A DNA stretch of 64,000 nt, taken from Wuchereria bancrofti (Eukaryota; Nematoda; Chromadorea; Rhabditida; Onchocercidae). The number at the start of each line of letters is the position of its first letter. The first letter of the stretch is position 1. Positions 24,179 to 36,600 of the stretch are shown one piece after another. Below the pieces are notes generated by a model, which saw nothing but the letters and a program-made list of their open reading frames with translations, was not told the DNA's origin and searched no databases. The position numbers and the translations under genes were made by a program. The stretch is taken from positions 11,533,776 to 11,597,775 of the forward strand of contig SSBO01000001.1 in assembly GCA_005281725.1 (NCBI GenBank), read 5' to 3'.

Positions 24179-25638
24179 CATTGTTTGTATTTGATTAAAT
24201 TCATCATGTTATTATTAAATTAATATTATCAAATATTAGAGATCAAAAATTATTGAAGTTTTAACAAGTAGCAATTTTTTTTTTCCAATTAAATACTTGC
24301 AAGGATTTTAGATATAATATTGTTGTTGCTATTTGAAATAATATATTCGAGAAGAAATGATGAAATTTTTTCTTTTTTTTTTTGAAGGAAAAAATGATGA
24401 AAGATTATTATTGAAGAATGAAATGATCATTTTGAACAATTTCTGATCGTTCTATTATACGGGAAGCAAAATTTACTTGTAGGAATTGATTATATGAATG
24501 TTAGCAAGATGATAAACATAATAAAAATGTTCATTAATTTCTTTTACAGAATTTGTTTCATGCTTAATTAATTATTTATAGCATTATTTTGAGTTATTTT
24601 GAGCACGGCGTTATTGACTTAAGCAATCAGTGGAACATAAAGAAGAATATGACAAAGTTTTGTATGTATTATGACATGAATTCTAGGAAAATTAAGTGTA
24701 AAATTTTATTTCATATCTTACATTTTTAAATTTAACCTCTTTTTTACTTCAAAAAAAAAAAAAAAAGAAGTATAGTTTAAAGTTTTCGATGATTTATTAG
24801 TATAACAATGAAGATTGTTGCAAAATATTTTAGCAAATGAAAGTATAGGTAAGGTTAATTAAATTGATTACTTTTAATTTATTAAATTACCATTCCTAGG
24901 ATTCATATTAGGTTTACATACAAGTGAGAAGCTAATTTATCAATATTTTATTTATTGAAAAAATTTTTCAATTGTAACAAATTTTTAATTATTAACAAAG
25001 AAATCAATTGAAATTAGTATTTAAATAAATGATTGAAATTAGTCTGAGCGAAATAATTATTAATTGTTGCAAAAAAAAAAAGAAAAACTCATACATTAGA
25101 TGAATTTTACCTAATTATAACTGTTATTATTAAATTTTCATAATAAAATAAATTTTCTTCAATGAAATATTTTGATTTTTTGTATTTTAGCCTGTGTACA
25201 TGGCTTTTTTTTTCACTATTTCATTTTATTCAGTGAAATATTTTAATTTTTGGGAAACAATTCAATGGTGGTTTTGTGAGAAAGTTTAATAGTATTAATG
25301 AAAAAAAAAAAATATATCAGAATCAGCCTAAATATTTTGCTACCGAACCTATATTTAAAATAATAGTACCATTCATTTCAATATATTCTAGCATTATAGT
25401 TTTCAATTTTATCTTTTGTCATTTAAATTATCAATGCAGCAGAATGTTTTATTTATATTATTAAAAAACTATTTTGCTAAATTGCAATAGCATTTGCTTT
25501 GCATTAATTAATTTTTTTGAAATAAATTAATTTATTTCAAAATTTTTCACAAAATTATAATTAATTTTGCAAATTATATCTTTATCTTTTGAGATAACAA
25601 TAATAAAAGCTGGTGATCTTATCCAAATTATCATATCT

Positions 25639-27325
25639 TATTTTTTGAAATTGATCTTGCATTAATTAAGCAGTGATAATTACTGATTGAATGATAATCA
25701 TTGATTGCCCTAATTAATGATAATCATTAATGATAAGCAATGACAATCATTGATCTTTCGATATTTTGAATATCTTGCGCTTATTATTTTTTGTCATTGA
25801 TTGAAAAATGCATAATGTCGTACATTTCAATTATTTCGTTTTTTTTTTTTTAATTAAAAAAAGTGGTTATTTATTCATTAATTAATTTTCAATATTCTTA
25901 CAAAATATAAAATTGAACAGAAATATTCTGCTGGCAATTTTTTTTTAATTGCAAGCAGATGTATTGTTAGAAAATTCAAGATTTGTTAAATATATTATTT
26001 ATTTTGTGCTAAAACAAACTAGGAATTGTATTAATTATTCTTTGATCTCCTCTTTTTGTTAAACATAATAATTGAAAAAATTAGTAGTAAATTGTATTCA
26101 TTGTACATTGATCTGATTAAAACTTATCATATCATTTTTTAATAATTTCATTTTTCCATACGAATTTTTTTTACCATTTGCTTTTCAAAATGTTTTTAAA
26201 TAGCCAAGGAATATTTGATGTAAATTGAATAATTGCGAAGAAACGAAGTAATAAGTTGACTTAATTTCGGAATATTAAATTTCTCATTATTTTTACTTAA
26301 CAATAGATACAGGTAATCAAAAAAGCTCGGGAAAATTTTGCTCCGAAATTCAACAGAATTAAGATTAAATAAATAATCCTAAATGAAAAAATTTTTTTAG
26401 TCATTTTAATCTATTTCAATTTAGACTAATTTCGAACTTGTATTATATAAATTTTCGTAAACATTTTTCAGTTCTCTAGATTGTTCATTTCTAAAAACAT
26501 TTCGAATTATCACAAATAAAAATAAAAGCTTTTATAATATCTGTTAAGTATCAATTCATTAACAATGATTTCATAAATTAATTCTCAAGAATTTATTCAA
26601 TTCTATGAAATTTTCATATTGACGAAATAGTATCATTGTGTCAAGAAAAAAAAAAAAATTTGAATCCTACACAAAAGATAAATCATCTAAATATATTTTT
26701 GCAATCAATTTATTACAGATTTTTGTTAATTGTTTTTATGGAAATTAATTTTTAAATTGTGTAAAAAATTAAAATATTAATTATAATTAAAATGCCATCT
26801 ATTAATATTGATATCTTATCACTAGTCATAACATATTATGTATTAACAATTGTTTTTGTCATTAAAATTTCAAAAAAAAAAGAAAAAGAAAATTAAAAAT
26901 TTGTTATTTTAATACATAAGTTAGCTTTATATTTTATGCTAAGTATTATTATTATTATTAGTAGTAGTAGTTATTTATGCTATAAGATTCATTAAAAACC
27001 ATTTAATTAGCATAAAAAAGGCTACAAAAACAAAAATACCTTTAGATATTAGCAGTTCAATGATTTATTTGCTCATCAAACTTAAAAATATTAACAATAG
27101 ATTTAAATAAATGACAATAAATATGCATGTGAAAGTCTTTACGTTGTTATGGTGACAGCTGCAACAGCAAATGGTTGAGAATCTATTATTGAATTCAATA
27201 TTCAATTGTTACCTTTATGTTAGCTATTTTGAGTTCTATATATTTAATTGGAAATTATAAACAAATAGGAATTAATTATCTATCATTCTCCTATTTCAAT
27301 TCTATTTTCATTTCCTGCTAGCATT
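25639..27325. repeat. 1,687-bp exact duplication, copy 1
   Basis: Identical to 27327-29013 wherever compared, including homopolymer lengths such as the 10-A run after ATTTC. Offset is 1688. Likely overlapping contig ends placed in tandem. Confidence 0.9.
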
Positions 27326-27326
27326 N
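27326..27326. other. Ambiguous base N at the duplication junction
   Basis: The only N seen in the window; it sits exactly between the two identical 1,687-bp copies, as expected of a scaffold join with unresolved contig overlap. Confidence 0.95.
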
Positions 27327-29013
27327 TATTTTTTGAAATTGATCTTGCATTAATTAAGCAGTGATAATTACTGATTGAATGATAATCATTGATTGCCCTA
27401 ATTAATGATAATCATTAATGATAAGCAATGACAATCATTGATCTTTCGATATTTTGAATATCTTGCGCTTATTATTTTTTGTCATTGATTGAAAAATGCA
27501 TAATGTCGTACATTTCAATTATTTCGTTTTTTTTTTTTTAATTAAAAAAAGTGGTTATTTATTCATTAATTAATTTTCAATATTCTTACAAAATATAAAA
27601 TTGAACAGAAATATTCTGCTGGCAATTTTTTTTTAATTGCAAGCAGATGTATTGTTAGAAAATTCAAGATTTGTTAAATATATTATTTATTTTGTGCTAA
27701 AACAAACTAGGAATTGTATTAATTATTCTTTGATCTCCTCTTTTTGTTAAACATAATAATTGAAAAAATTAGTAGTAAATTGTATTCATTGTACATTGAT
27801 CTGATTAAAACTTATCATATCATTTTTTAATAATTTCATTTTTCCATACGAATTTTTTTTACCATTTGCTTTTCAAAATGTTTTTAAATAGCCAAGGAAT
27901 ATTTGATGTAAATTGAATAATTGCGAAGAAACGAAGTAATAAGTTGACTTAATTTCGGAATATTAAATTTCTCATTATTTTTACTTAACAATAGATACAG
28001 GTAATCAAAAAAGCTCGGGAAAATTTTGCTCCGAAATTCAACAGAATTAAGATTAAATAAATAATCCTAAATGAAAAAATTTTTTTAGTCATTTTAATCT
28101 ATTTCAATTTAGACTAATTTCGAACTTGTATTATATAAATTTTCGTAAACATTTTTCAGTTCTCTAGATTGTTCATTTCTAAAAACATTTCGAATTATCA
28201 CAAATAAAAATAAAAGCTTTTATAATATCTGTTAAGTATCAATTCATTAACAATGATTTCATAAATTAATTCTCAAGAATTTATTCAATTCTATGAAATT
28301 TTCATATTGACGAAATAGTATCATTGTGTCAAGAAAAAAAAAAAAATTTGAATCCTACACAAAAGATAAATCATCTAAATATATTTTTGCAATCAATTTA
28401 TTACAGATTTTTGTTAATTGTTTTTATGGAAATTAATTTTTAAATTGTGTAAAAAATTAAAATATTAATTATAATTAAAATGCCATCTATTAATATTGAT
28501 ATCTTATCACTAGTCATAACATATTATGTATTAACAATTGTTTTTGTCATTAAAATTTCAAAAAAAAAAGAAAAAGAAAATTAAAAATTTGTTATTTTAA
28601 TACATAAGTTAGCTTTATATTTTATGCTAAGTATTATTATTATTATTAGTAGTAGTAGTTATTTATGCTATAAGATTCATTAAAAACCATTTAATTAGCA
28701 TAAAAAAGGCTACAAAAACAAAAATACCTTTAGATATTAGCAGTTCAATGATTTATTTGCTCATCAAACTTAAAAATATTAACAATAGATTTAAATAAAT
28801 GACAATAAATATGCATGTGAAAGTCTTTACGTTGTTATGGTGACAGCTGCAACAGCAAATGGTTGAGAATCTATTATTGAATTCAATATTCAATTGTTAC
28901 CTTTATGTTAGCTATTTTGAGTTCTATATATTTAATTGGAAATTATAAACAAATAGGAATTAATTATCTATCATTCTCCTATTTCAATTCTATTTTCATT
29001 TCCTGCTAGCATT
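27327..29013. repeat. 1,687-bp exact duplication, copy 2
   Basis: Second copy of 25639-27325. No internal differences were found by eye. Confidence 0.9.
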
Positions 29014-29490
29014 ATTAACTATTCCAATTGAACAATGTTATACAAATTATCTAAATATATTTCATGAAATATTTTTGAAAAAAAAAAAAAAAAAAATGAC
29101 ATTAAAATATTATTTACTGATTCGCATAAAGTCTGAAATAATTATCAATATCATATCTCATTAATATCACATAAATCATTGAAATTAAGAATAAAACAAA
29201 TATAATCATTAATATAATGTAATTGCAATCAGCGCTTAAATGACATTTATTCAGAAGTATTTTACTACAATTTTTATAGCTAACATTTTATCATAAGTTA
29301 TGCTTACTATTTCATTTTCAAAATTTCCAAATTATTAATTTGAATAAAAAAAAAAGAAAAAGAAACAAAAAGAAAAGTAGGACATTTTCAATTTCAGTCA
29401 CAAATTTTATTTTATATTTCATACTAATAAAGCAATTTATCTATCTATCTATGCTATCTATCTGATTCGAATATTTTCAATTTCAATTCT

Positions 29491-31454
29491 ATGATGTTTT
29501 CCGATTCACCGTCAATTCTTAGAAATGAATGCCATACAACAATTGCAATATTTTGCACAATTTTTATATGTCTGTGTATTTTCCTACTGATCTTTGCACT
29601 CTTTTATTTAGCATATTTTAAACCATTTTTTGACGATCATAAATATTGCATGAAACAGCAACAAAATGGTTAGTTTAATTTAAACATTTTTTTTTTCTTT
29701 TTGTAAATCAAAATCATTTCTGTAGCTAATAAATAAATGAATTAAAACTAGATTAATAGGATTAAATTTGAAAATATTTCATAGTGTCAACTGTTTACCT
29801 TTTATCTTTTTTTTTTGTTTGTTTGTAATTATTTCAGAAAAAATTAATTCCATTACATTCGTCATTATATTAATGAAATTTTTGGATTGCTTAATCTTTG
29901 AAGAAAAAAAAAATCTCACTTTTATTAGAATTAATCAAATAAAATATCAAAGATGCTGAGAAATTGTTGGAATATTTTAATTATTTAACAATTTAACTGC
30001 AAAACACTAAGAAATGTATTCAAATTTTTAGACCTTAATCGATTATTAAAAAGATAAATACTGGTTTTGTTTAAACTTCAAACATGAAAGATTCATTTTC
30101 AGAAAAAGAGCAGCAAGTATCGGCAGTAACTCTTCTCGAACAATATGATACCCAGGTAATAACTTATACTTTGTATAGGTTATTTTATTTCTTATTTTTT
30201 TTTTTGAAGCAAACAGAATATTAATTAGTTTATACCTATTAATGGAACGAAATTTTTATTTTAAATTTATAATTGTTTATAGTCGGATTATTTGTAACTG
30301 TAAATTTTACCTAAAGTAAATACTAATTAATAAATATACGACAAATATTTTTTTTGATGCAATATAATCTTTCTACTTAAAAATTGAATTACTATTTAAA
30401 TCACTATTGATCACAATATCAATTTTTATTATATGAAAATATTACACTTCCTTTTTTATTCATTTTTTTTTTAATTTCAGAATAAATTTGATTATCCAAA
30501 ATATATTTGCAATATGCAAGTATCACCTAAAGAACGTTGTAAACAAAGTTATATAAAATATCGTGAACATAGACGACGTCGAAAGAAACGTCAACCAATT
30601 TCGCTTTCAACAATTGATGAGAATTATGTCACAGATTCCTTTCCAAGTAATTTTTTTATTTTTTCACGTACGTATTGTAAAGCATTGCGTAAACATTTTT
30701 ACGTTCACTTTTTTGTCTTTTCATGTTTTTCATTGCTTCTTGCCTTTTTTTTTTTTAAAATTGAATTTATTATTTCCTTTTTGTTACTATTTATTATTTT
30801 CATTTACTTGTTTATTTACTTGTTCAATTAGTGATAATAATAAGTAATTAATTATAAGATCATTTGAAGTGAATATATGGGAAATATTGTTGTTTACTTT
30901 TAAAATTTTGTTTACTTCTAAAATTCATTTTTTGTATTTCGAAAAATTGTATTCAAATGGGATTCAATCATCCAACTATTTTCGGCATATTGCTTAGATC
31001 CTCATAAAATGCAAGCATTAATGCTCATTGCAATCATTATAATTAATTATTAACAGAGAAAAAAAAGAATTTAAAATTTTTTTAGCAAATATTTTGGTAG
31101 ATTAATATAAAAAAAAAAATAATTTAATTGTAAATTTTCAAATTTTACTGTTTAAAAATATTTACAATAATTCTTCACGATTAAATACACTAATTCTTCA
31201 CAAGTATTAATAAATTTCATAGTTATTCTTATTCCTTTTCAATTTTAAAAAATGAAAAAAAAAAAAATTTTATTTCATTTTCAGAATCAACCATAATCAA
31301 TGATAAATGGATTGTTGGAAAGGAAATGAACGCTTACGATAATAAATTAAGCAATAATTGCAAATGTAAAAGTTGTACACTTAATAAAATTATGAATAAT
31401 ACCACAACTTTTAGGCAATCATTATTTCCTGAATGTCATAGCACACCTGTATAA
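29491..31454 (+). CDS. Single-pass membrane protein, unrecognised, 4 exons
   Basis: I do not recognise this protein. Exons 29491-29668, 30103-30155, 30481-30646 and 31285-31454 join in phases 1, 0, 1 to give 188 residues. The N-terminus has a short polar segment (about 15 residues) and then one strong membrane helix (TTIAIFCTIFICLCIFLLIF and following, residues 16-43). The rest is soluble: a Gln/Glu-rich piece, a strongly basic cluster (REHRRRRKKRQP, about residues 96-107) and a C-terminal part with several cysteines (CKCKSC). With no cleavable signal and basic residues after the helix, a type II or type III topology is possible. All splice sites are canonical (TTTTCAG or TTTCAG acceptors), the main reason to accept it. 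Confidence 0.65.
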
Positions 31455-33657
31455 TATTTCATAATTTAATTTTTGAAAATATTTATGTTAATTGTTAATT
31501 GTTGTTTAATATGAATGACAACTATGATATAATAACAAAATTACAATTAGTAAATGAATTTTATTTTTGTTTTTTTTTTTTTTACAAATTTTAAATAAAT
31601 TTGAAAAATTTCAACAAATTGTCAATTTTCAAAATAAACAAGCTTATGATAATGTCCGAAAAAGAGATAATTTGAAAGTAAAAAAAAAAGAAAATGGAAA
31701 AAACTTGTCAATTTTAAAAATGAAATAAAATATTTTGTTTATCAGATTTTATGCTTTTATCGGCATTTACCGGATGATCATAACATTATCTCATATGCAT
31801 TGTGAATTCTTTTAAATTAATTAAATCATTTATAGCATCTAATAATATCTGTTCACATTTCGAATTAAAATTTGATTTCATATTACTAGATTATCATGAA
31901 AATTAGAAAATTTATTCAATGAATCAAAACTTTTTTTAAAAAAAATTCTAATAAAATTAAAATTCAAACGGTATGACATAATGTATGAAATATAAACATC
32001 ATCTCTGTTTTTTATTGGGATGGTTTAATCTAATACAAATTTCAAAAAAAAAGCTAGTTTTTATTCGAATCAAATTTTTATTAATCAAAAAAAAATCTTT
32101 CAAAATTTTTTTAATTTGAAAAAATTTTCAATCTACTTAAAATCAGACGTTGGAGTAAATAAAAATTTCATTTAATGTTTTTCATAATGTGAAATTTTTC
32201 AAATAAGACATTAATTTGCAGTAAAATTTATTGTTCCAGTTTAGCATCACCAACCTTTTTCAAATTTAATATTTCCTTTAACATTTACCGTTTCATTGCT
32301 AAACAATTCCGGCTCTTTCCCTTTTTTTTTCGTTCAATTCTGGAACAATTTTAATAATATGAATTGTTTTTTAATAATATGAATTGTTAAATTATTCCAC
32401 TTATAATTTCACTCATCAAATATTGAAATATTTTTTTAACTCTCTAAACTGTGTTGAAAATATTGTAATTTCAAAATTATTCCTAAATTATTTCTAATTT
32501 CCAAAATTAATAATAATATTTTATAGGAAAAAAATTTATCTTTTTTTTCCTCTTTTTTTTTAATTGTGCAAACATTTGAAAAGTAATGCAAAAATATGAT
32601 ATGAATCAACAATATATTTATGATTCAATATAAAATCAAATAATAAAATTTTTATACCACAAAATTTTGTCATATCAAAAAAGTTAAATGTAGCAGTTTT
32701 ATTGCATATTGATTTTGAAGTGTTCTTTCAGTAAGATTAAACTTTATTCATTTCTTAAATATTTCATTCATATTTTATAAAGTTTCAAGTATTACTGAAT
32801 AATAAGAACTAATGACTGCAAATATATGCATAATTATGCCTAAATTTTAAATGTGACAAAAAAAAAAGAAAATTGAGAGTTATATTTTCATTCTCGAATA
32901 ATAATGTAGCAATTAAAATTTGAAATTTTTTAAATGAATATTGATTATTTTCACTTCATTATCGATTATTTGTTATAGCAAAAAAAATTTAACCGATTAA
33001 TTTTGTCACTGTTAAACCATCCAAAAGAACAACAATCATTGAAAGCGTAATTTAATTTAAAAATACTAACAATAATATCATAAGGTAATAAATTTGCTTC
33101 TTTTTGGATTAGTAATGCTTAAAATTGCAAATGAGAATATTAACAAACAATGAAATATTTAAAAAAGAGATAAATGAAAATTAAGACTTTAAGATATTTC
33201 AAGTACACAATGAATTATGTATAAGTTTTTAATAATTTAAAAGCATTCAAATTAAATTATAGGTAAGAAATAGAAATAGCAGCTGTTATAGATACTTTTG
33301 AAAATGGAAACAAATTTTTTTCGATTGATTACGAAATTGTTTTAACTCTAATTAATTATTGATGGAATGACATAATTTTTATCAACTTTGAGATTTTTAA
33401 AATTTTTTAACTTTTCATAATTTTTTTTAGCAATTGCAATAAAGTAGAAAAAGAACGAATAAATTTGAAATCTATTTTATGCAGAAATAAATTCATTTAT
33501 GTGAGAATAATTAATTATAACTTTATTTTGGCTAATCGTAAGATTGCAAAGATTTTTTTTTTTTTTTGTTTGAAAATAACATTTGAATAAATTTCTATTT
33601 AACAGCTAATTAAGCTAATTAAAATAATCAATTAAATATTTTAAGGATAAGTGCTCT
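31455..33657. other. Intergenic, no gene seen
   Basis: Highly AT-rich with many poly-A and poly-T runs; no exon with usable splice sites recognised. It separates the membrane orphan from plc-4 on the same strand. Confidence 0.6.
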
Positions 33658-36600
33658 ATGAGTGATGAAAATTTCAATCAAATCTCAGAACGAAATAATA
33701 ACTCAAAGATTAATATAGTAACAATTAGAAGTGATGCACAGAATAAGGAAGATGTCATCAAATTGTGCGCAGAAAATGGCGCAATGATGCGACGAGTAAA
33801 ACGAGGAAAAATTGGACAAGCAAAATTGATATTTCTTGTTAATGGAAATAAACAACTTCGATATCATACACTTGGCTATTCGAGAATTATTACATCAAAA
33901 CAAAAGACAGGTATGTTAAAATTATCATCAATTGTCAGGTAAATATATGAATATGTGAGATTTAATATTATGAATATCTTAAGAACATTAATATATTAAA
34001 TTTTTAACAGTTGAATTGAAATTTGTTTCAAAATAATCTAATGAGTAATGCTAATGTGATAATTTGATCAAATATTACTAGAAATAATAAATAATATAAT
34101 ATAAAATAATAATACAATTGAAATACTATCATTGAATATTTTTAGTAATTTTAGTTTTAGTAATATTTTAATTTTTCTAAATTTATAAATCAGCAATTAT
34201 TTCTAGTAATTATATTGCATTTCAATTCTAAAATGCTTTTTCTGTCAATTTTTTTCTTTCCAATTTCTTTTTTCTTTTTTTTTTTTTTTGCAGTAAAAGT
34301 TGATCAATTAATTGAGATACGTCACGGATTTGGTACCGATCAATTGCAAAAAGCAGCAAAGAAAATATCATTTCAACAAATTGCACCTGTAATTTCAATA
34401 TCAATTCACCTTTTTCTTTTTTTTTCTCTCTCTTTCACTCTCTATTTTATTAAAATATTAAAGAGTAAATTGTGTTAATTTCAAAAAGTTATTTAGCGAA
34501 TAAATTTCATCAAAATTTTCAAATTATTTTTGAAAATTAACAAAAAAAAAAATTTTTTTTTGTTATTTTAATGCTTTTTTTTACAGGAAGAAAATTGCGT
34601 TTCTGTGATTGTTCGACAAAATGGAAAAAATAAACAAAAGACAATCGATTTTATTGCTGTAACTTTAAGTGATAAAAGAATATTTGTGGATGCTTTACAG
34701 TATATTATTGATAAGGAAGATGCTAAATTGATTGATTTTAATGAGAAACAATGGATCATTGATAAGTTTCATGCATTAGATGCAAATCAAACAGGTATGA
34801 TTATAAGATAATATTAATCAATCTTTTTAATCAAACAGGTAAGATAAAAAGATAATATTGATCAATCTTTTTAATCAAACAGGTAAGACTATATATATGA
34901 TAAAAAGATAATATTGATCAATCTTTTTAATTAAACAGGTGTGATTACATATTTGATAAAAAGATTAATGTTTTTCTTAGTTTCACTTGAAAACTTCTTT
35001 TTCAAATTTACTCAACAATTAATTATTTATTTAATAAAATGAAATTTGCAAATAAAAATGAAAAAAAAATGTATGTCTTGTATGATTTTATTCATAATAT
35101 TATCATCTTTTGATAATATGATATATTTGATGATAATAATTATCATATTTAAACATAACACATTTCAATTGTTAAAAAATTTAGGTAAATTAAGCTTTAA
35201 CAAAATTTGGAATCTTTTGAAAGAAATGAATTTGACAATTGGCTATGATTATGCAAAAGCGCTATTTCAAGTAGGTTAATTTCTTTTAATTTTAGTTAAT
35301 AATATTGTATATATTAATAATTAAAGCATTCCAAATGTAACGATTTGGTATAAAATGAGAAAAAAAAGAAACAAAATAGAATATTGTTTAATGAAATTAT
35401 TAAAATTAAGAAAATAAAACGATTGAAATAATTGAAAATAAAAGTTAAATATTTTTTAAAACAGTTTTTTTTGCTTCAAAAAGCTACTTAAGTACAAATA
35501 TTTTTATATTATTTCATTAAATATTATTTCTTTTTTTTTTAAATCTATAAACAATCGTAACACATACCTATGAAAATATTTCTAGAATGCAAGTATTGAT
35601 GGATATAATTATGGTTCGAAATTGGATACTAGCATAGATGTAGAAGGATTTGTGAGATTTTTCCTGAAATTAACTTATGATTTTGAAGAAGGTAAAATTA
35701 TGCGTCAATATAGTTCACAAAATAATGGAACTCTATCAGTGAATGATTTGAAGAATTTCTTGATCAATGTGCAAAAGGTCATATGTCATATATTTTTTAT
35801 AACATCTAATCAGTAGTTTAGTCATTGCAATTTTATTCTGGTTTGAAGCCTTTTTCTTTCATTTTAGTTTTTTCTGAAATTAGAAAACGTGCAAAGTTCA
35901 AAAAAAAAAAAAAAATTTCTTGATTAATGTGCAAAAGGTCATATGTCATATATTTTTTATAATAATTTTCATTCTATTAATGCATTTATAATTTTTAAAA
36001 TAATTGTAAAACTATTGTAATATGTTAAATTTTAAAAGTCATTAATTTCTGATAAATTATACATTTATTTCGATTTCAAAATTAATTTAACGCTAATCAA
36101 AATTTGAAATAATTTTGAGAAATGGGTTAAGTTTTTTGATTAAATCAATTTTGTCTAATTAGCAAAGATAATGCTAAAGATGCATAAAGGCATAAACAAT
36201 ATTTTAGTAACAAAAGTTTCAGTTTGAAAATATTGATAACAATGTCGCAGCTTCGATCATAAATGAAATTTCTGTTAAGTTAGGCACTTATCAAATTGAG
36301 AAACGCACGAATTTATTGGGACCATTTGGTAAAAAATTTTTAAAAGTTCAATTATTTATGATTATAAGATAAATTGAAATAAATTATAAGTAGAAATTAT
36401 TTTTATTTTATTATCAAAAAAGCTTGGAAGTAATTTGCAAATTACAATAATTAATTGCTTTAAGTGTTTGAGTATTTGAGTAATTTTAATGTAAATATAT
36501 TCTAATTTATAGGTTTTCGCACTTTATTACGCTCACGTTGGGGTAATATTATGAAATGTGAACATAAAAATATTTTTCAAAATATGGATGAACCATTAAC

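Larger units (their letters stand above)
23129..29490. other. Gene desert, 6.4 kb
   Basis: Very AT-rich, with no supported coding exon. It contains a CT/GA inverted repeat (23865-24178) and the 1,687-bp exact duplication around the N at 27326. If the duplication is artificial, the true length is about 4.7 kb. Confidence 0.6.

Noticed and set aside
30514..30847. Two long overlapping plus-strand open frames ending in Phe-rich tails
   Set aside because: Only the first 133 bases are exon; the rest is T-rich intron after the GTAATT donor at 30647.
35916..35962. Second copy of a plc-4 exon end considered as an alternative exon
   Set aside because: It is the target-site duplication of the retroposed block; it has no acceptor in front of it, and the frame from the real exon meets a stop before reaching it.
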